DNA of 64,000 bases, taken from Robinsoniella peoriensis (GTDB lineage: Bacteria > Bacillota > Clostridia > Lachnospirales > Lachnospiraceae). Under the pieces are notes generated by a model. That model searched no databases. It saw only the letters and a list, made by a program, of their open reading frames with translations, and had not been told where the DNA came from. Positions 61,621 to 64,000 of the stretch are shown one piece after another. Location of the stretch: NCBI RefSeq assembly GCF_000797495.1, contig NZ_JTGN01000005.1:305107-369106 (forward strand), given 5' to 3'. The translations under genes and the position numbers were made by a program. How positions within the stretch are numbered: position 1 is the first letter of the stretch; every line of letters begins with the position of its first letter.

Positions 61621-62469
61621 TCACAAATTCAAATGATTCTTACGAAACTCCTGCGGTGATATATTGCAGTGCTTCTTAAATGCTTTAGAATATGAAAATC
61701 CATCTGCAAAATTACATAAAAGTGCTATTTCATTTAAATTCTTCCCGGTGTCTAACAGCAGGGTCTTTGAATAATTAATCCGGCTGTCAATCTGATATGC
61801 TCCCGGGGAAATCCCGTACATATCCTTAAATTTTTTCCGAAATCTGTCATAAGACATGCCGATACAATCCGACACCTCTCTGGCATTTAAAAAGCGTGGC
61901 TTCCTCTGGCAGAGCAGTTCCTCTGCCTTCTGCATTTTCGCAAATTCCCTGCCATCCACATATGAATTTCTGGCACTTCGAAACATCTCGATTGCAAATT
62001 CCTGACTGTAAAGATACAAAACCGACAGCTGCTCTTCCGGCAGTTTCCGGAAACATTCCATTAAATAATTGCACTTTTGAAAAGTATGAGGGGTCAGTCC
62101 CGGATAAATCACAGGTGTATCCGAAATTAGTTTCAGATCTCTTAAATTCTCATAAGTTTTTTTGCCAAAGCAAACAAAAAACTCCAGCCATTTTCCATCC
62201 GGATTTACCATGGTTGTATGCTTCCTGCCCGGCAGCCTCTGTATGTAAGCTCCCGGTTCCAGATCATATTCATATCCCTCTGAATCCGTATAACTCCCCG
62301 ATCCGTCCAGCAGCAAAAATGCACCATAGTGTTCAAAAACAAGACCACTTTGAGAAAAACCTGCATTTGGTTTATGCAGGAAACCACAGCTTAAAACGCC
62401 GTCCTGGGGACTGTGGGTAATATTATAATGCATCGTTTGATTGCGGTACAACCGCTCCGGTATTTTCAT
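61621..62469 (-). CDS. AraC family regulator
   Basis: The start used is the ATG at 62467-62469 (MKIPERLYRN), which has AAAGGACGAAGGAG just upstream; longer in-frame starts lack a site. The 282-residue protein has a cupin sensor (about 45-130) and a double HTH near 180-280 (REVSDCIGMSYDRFRKKFKD, then LNEIALLCNFADGFSYSKAFK). It is divergent from a uroporphyrinogen-decarboxylase-family gene and upstream of an MFS gene, and may control both. The shared ACATGT motifs are candidate sites. Confidence 0.88.
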   Translation of the reverse strand: MKIPERLYRNQTMHYNITHSPQDGVLSCGFLHKPNAGFSQSGLVFEHYGAFLLLDGSGSYTDSEGYEYDLEPGAYIQRLPGRKHTTMVNPDGKWLEFFVCFGKKTYENLRDLKLISDTPVIYPGLTPHTFQKCNYLMECFRKLPEEQLSVLYLYSQEFAIEMFRSARNSYVDGREFAKMQKAEELLCQRKPRFLNAREVSDCIGMSYDRFRKKFKDMYGISPGAYQIDSRINYSKTLLLDTGKNLNEIALLCNFADGFSYSKAFKKHCNISPQEFRKNHLNL

Positions 62470-62615
62470 CTCCTTCGTCCTTTCTATTTCCAAAAATGAC
62501 ATGCCCAGACCAATAATCCCATTCATATTCTTAATCATATATGCTAACATGTGGATAAGTCAATAACAAAAAAGAAAAGAAAAATATTGTGAAAGGAATA
62601 TAAACAGGTGCTGAT

Positions 62616-63686
62616 ATGACAAAAAGAGAAAACTTAATCGCTATGCTAAAGGGTAAACCTTACCAGGAGGTGCCCGTAGAATTTAATTTATGCCCGGAAC
62701 TAGTGGCGACCTATCATGAAAAAACAGGAAGTGACCTGAGCTATATGGAGTATTTCCAGATGCCCTGGCGCTATGTGGATGATATCGCCATCAAAGAAAA
62801 TCCGGAACAGTTTCTTAAATATTATCCCTATGGATTGAAAGAAGGATCTAAAATCGATGTATGGGGAATTGCACATGAACCAGGCAGTGCCGCTGCCAAG
62901 CATATGACAAGAATGCGCTATCCGCTTAGTCTGACAGAGGATTTGGAAGAAGTTAAGGATTACACTTTTCCCGATTTCGCTGCAGGCAATGCATCCCATC
63001 AGCCAGAACAGGTTAAAACAATCCATAAACAGGGACTGGCTGCTGTAGGCAGTATGCAGGTGACTATCTGGGAAACATCCTGGTACATCCGGGGTATGGA
63101 AAATCTCATGTCTGATATGATCTGTGATCCGGAAATTGCTTCTTTCATTTTTGACAAAGTCACGGCACAGGCGCAGATTCGTGCCAGGTCTTTTGCCCTG
63201 GCAGGTGTGGATATCATTTACCTGGGTGACGATATTGGGATGCAGCACACCCAGATGATGAGTGAAGATCTCTATTGCGAATGGATTTTACCGCGCCTGA
63301 AGAAAGTAATTCAGACAATCCGTTCCGTTAATCCGGAAATTATTATATTTTACCACAGCTGTGGGTATGTTACCCCTTTTATCCCCTATCTGATCGAAGC
63401 AGGAATTGATGTTCTGAATCCTATTCAAAGCGAATGCATGGACTTTCAGGAAATTTTTCAAAAATATGGCGGGAAGATTGGATTCCATGGCACCATTGGG
63501 ACCCAGACCACCATGCCCTTTGCCTCCCCGCAGGAAGTGAAAGCAACCGCCATCCATTTACTGGATATTGCCGGCAAAACCGGCAGGCTCTTTTTGGCAC
63601 CTACCCATATGCTGGAGCCGGAGGTACCCTGGGAAAATATCACGGCATATGTAGAAGCATGCAGAAATTATACTCTGCAATTTTAG
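62616..63686 (+). CDS. Uroporphyrinogen decarboxylase (URO-D) family protein, methyltransferase-like
   Basis: The 356-residue protein is a single URO-D-type barrel. It lacks the haem-pathway N-terminal RxPVWxMRQAGR motif of HemE, so it is more like the MtaA/CmuA branch, which moves methyl groups between corrinoid proteins and thiols. A zinc site is suggested by the His/Cys pair in FYHSCGYV (near 250) and a late His in FLAPTHMLEPEVPW. No corrinoid protein gene is nearby. Such orphan members are frequent in Lachnospiraceae and are probably demethylases of unknown substrates. Divergent AraC control is likely. AGGTGCTGAT precedes the ATG. Confidence 0.85.
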   Translation: MTKRENLIAMLKGKPYQEVPVEFNLCPELVATYHEKTGSDLSYMEYFQMPWRYVDDIAIKENPEQFLKYYPYGLKEGSKIDVWGIAHEPGSAAAKHMTRMRYPLSLTEDLEEVKDYTFPDFAAGNASHQPEQVKTIHKQGLAAVGSMQVTIWETSWYIRGMENLMSDMICDPEIASFIFDKVTAQAQIRARSFALAGVDIIYLGDDIGMQHTQMMSEDLYCEWILPRLKKVIQTIRSVNPEIIIFYHSCGYVTPFIPYLIEAGIDVLNPIQSECMDFQEIFQKYGGKIGFHGTIGTQTTMPFASPQEVKATAIHLLDIAGKTGRLFLAPTHMLEPEVPWENITAYVEACRNYTLQF

Positions 63687-63823
63687 TATATTTTTGAAAG
63701 CATTGTCGGCTACAGTGGTTACCTTTTAGGTATTATCGGATATTATAATTAGGCTTTTTTGCTTAAATGTATCGTTTTTTTAACTTCAGGCAAAATATCT
63801 CTTACGACACCAGTAAAAAATGC

Positions 63824-63887
63824 AAAAAAGAATCGTTTAGTCTGACTGCGTGCTAAAAATCACGTTCAGACAAAACGACTCTTTTTT
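63824..63887. terminator. Very long bidirectional terminator
   Basis: AAAAGAATCGTTTAGTCTGA on the left pairs with TCAGACAAAACGACTCTTTT on the right, with an inner CGTG/CACG stem, followed by T-rich sequence. It lies between the convergent URO-D and VOC genes. The 63888-63936 stretch after it is low-complexity TTTTATTTTC-like repeats; 63687-63823 holds nothing clear. Confidence 0.9.
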
Positions 63888-63936
63888 ATTTTTACTTTTA
63901 TTTTCTTTTATTTTTCTTTTATTTTCTTTTTTCCCA

Positions 63937-64000
63937 TTAATCCTCTCGGTAAGTGTCCAGACAGAACGGATGCCCCGCAGGATCAAACAGCGTTCTGGAA
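63937..64000 (-). CDS. VOC (glyoxalase/bleomycin-resistance) family protein, C-terminal end
   Basis: A minus-strand frame enters from beyond the window and ends at TAA (63937-63939). Its 20 visible codons read RTLFDPAGHPFCLDTYRED, including DPAGHPFCL, a very typical C-terminal motif of VOC-superfamily proteins. In this motif a Glu or Gln metal ligand usually precedes and His-Pro-Phe-Cys closes the beta-sheet. The gene ends just after the long terminator. Function beyond the fold cannot be given. Confidence 0.7.
   Translation of the reverse strand, partial: SRTLFDPAGHPFCLDTYRED

Overview
ORGANISM. The window looks like the chromosome of a carbohydrate-degrading Clostridia bacterium, most likely Lachnospiraceae. 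The reasons are moderate-to-low GC, strong AGGAGG ribosome binding sites, HelD, LemA/TPM, YesMN-type two-component regulation, many AraC-type regulators, ABC importers with lipoprotein binding proteins paired with cytoplasmic glycosidases, and a secreted rhamnosidase ending in lysine-rich Big2 repeats. This is inferred from gene content; no rRNA or tRNA gene is visible. LAYOUT, 1-15 kb: the 3' end of a sugar acetyltransferase gene; a MATE exporter; a giant secreted GH78 rhamnosidase; a nucleotidyltransferase; a GT2 plus GT-C-like membrane protein pair; a NIF3-like protein; a Crp/Fnr regulator with a small membrane protein; and a 71-residue basic protein. A ~115-bp dispersed repeat lies at 8.1 kb and, inverted, at 14.9 kb. 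LAYOUT, 15-43 kb: a glycan utilisation region. Locus one is binding protein, two permeases and a GH31 enzyme. It is followed by helD, a YesMN system, an AraC regulator, a YicI-like alpha-xylosidase, TPM/LemA and a subtilase. Locus two is GH43, two permeases, a binding protein broken by one in-frame stop codon, and a LacI regulator. Locus three is an AraC regulator divergent from a cytoplasmic GH78 rhamnosidase. LAYOUT, 43-51 kb: an XRE/DUF2178 pair, then a zinc locus read leftwards: Fur-family regulator with its own promoter and operator, a small CxxC membrane protein, an internal terminator, znuA, znuC, znuB, a P-loop GTPase fused to a YraQ-type permease, a TIGR03943-like partner, and a CobW GTPase with a His-rich loop. 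A ~267-bp hairpin (MITE-like) element sits upstream of the Fur gene; one end of it also occurs alone at 29.85 kb. LAYOUT, 51-64 kb: an AraC regulator divergent from a four-gene set of two sugar isomerase/epimerase TIM barrels and two Gfo/Idh/MocA dehydrogenases; katA-perR with a possible 23-codon gene upstream; a membrane protein under a strong promoter with a palindromic operator; a decayed divergent DMT-transporter/MocR-regulator pair that has lost both 5' halves; an MFS transporter; an AraC regulator divergent from a uroporphyrinogen-decarboxylase-family gene; and the 3' end of a VOC-family gene. HOW IT WORKS TOGETHER (inference). One rhamnosidase acts outside the cell and the ABC systems import oligosaccharides. 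GH31, GH43 and the second GH78 cut them inside, under YesMN, AraC and LacI control. The zinc locus and katA-perR handle metal supply and oxidative stress. The most unusual items are the GTPase-permease fusion, the two non-coding repeat families, the short gene upstream of katA, and the AraC/TIM-barrel/dehydrogenase cluster, which may be a 3-keto-sugar route.
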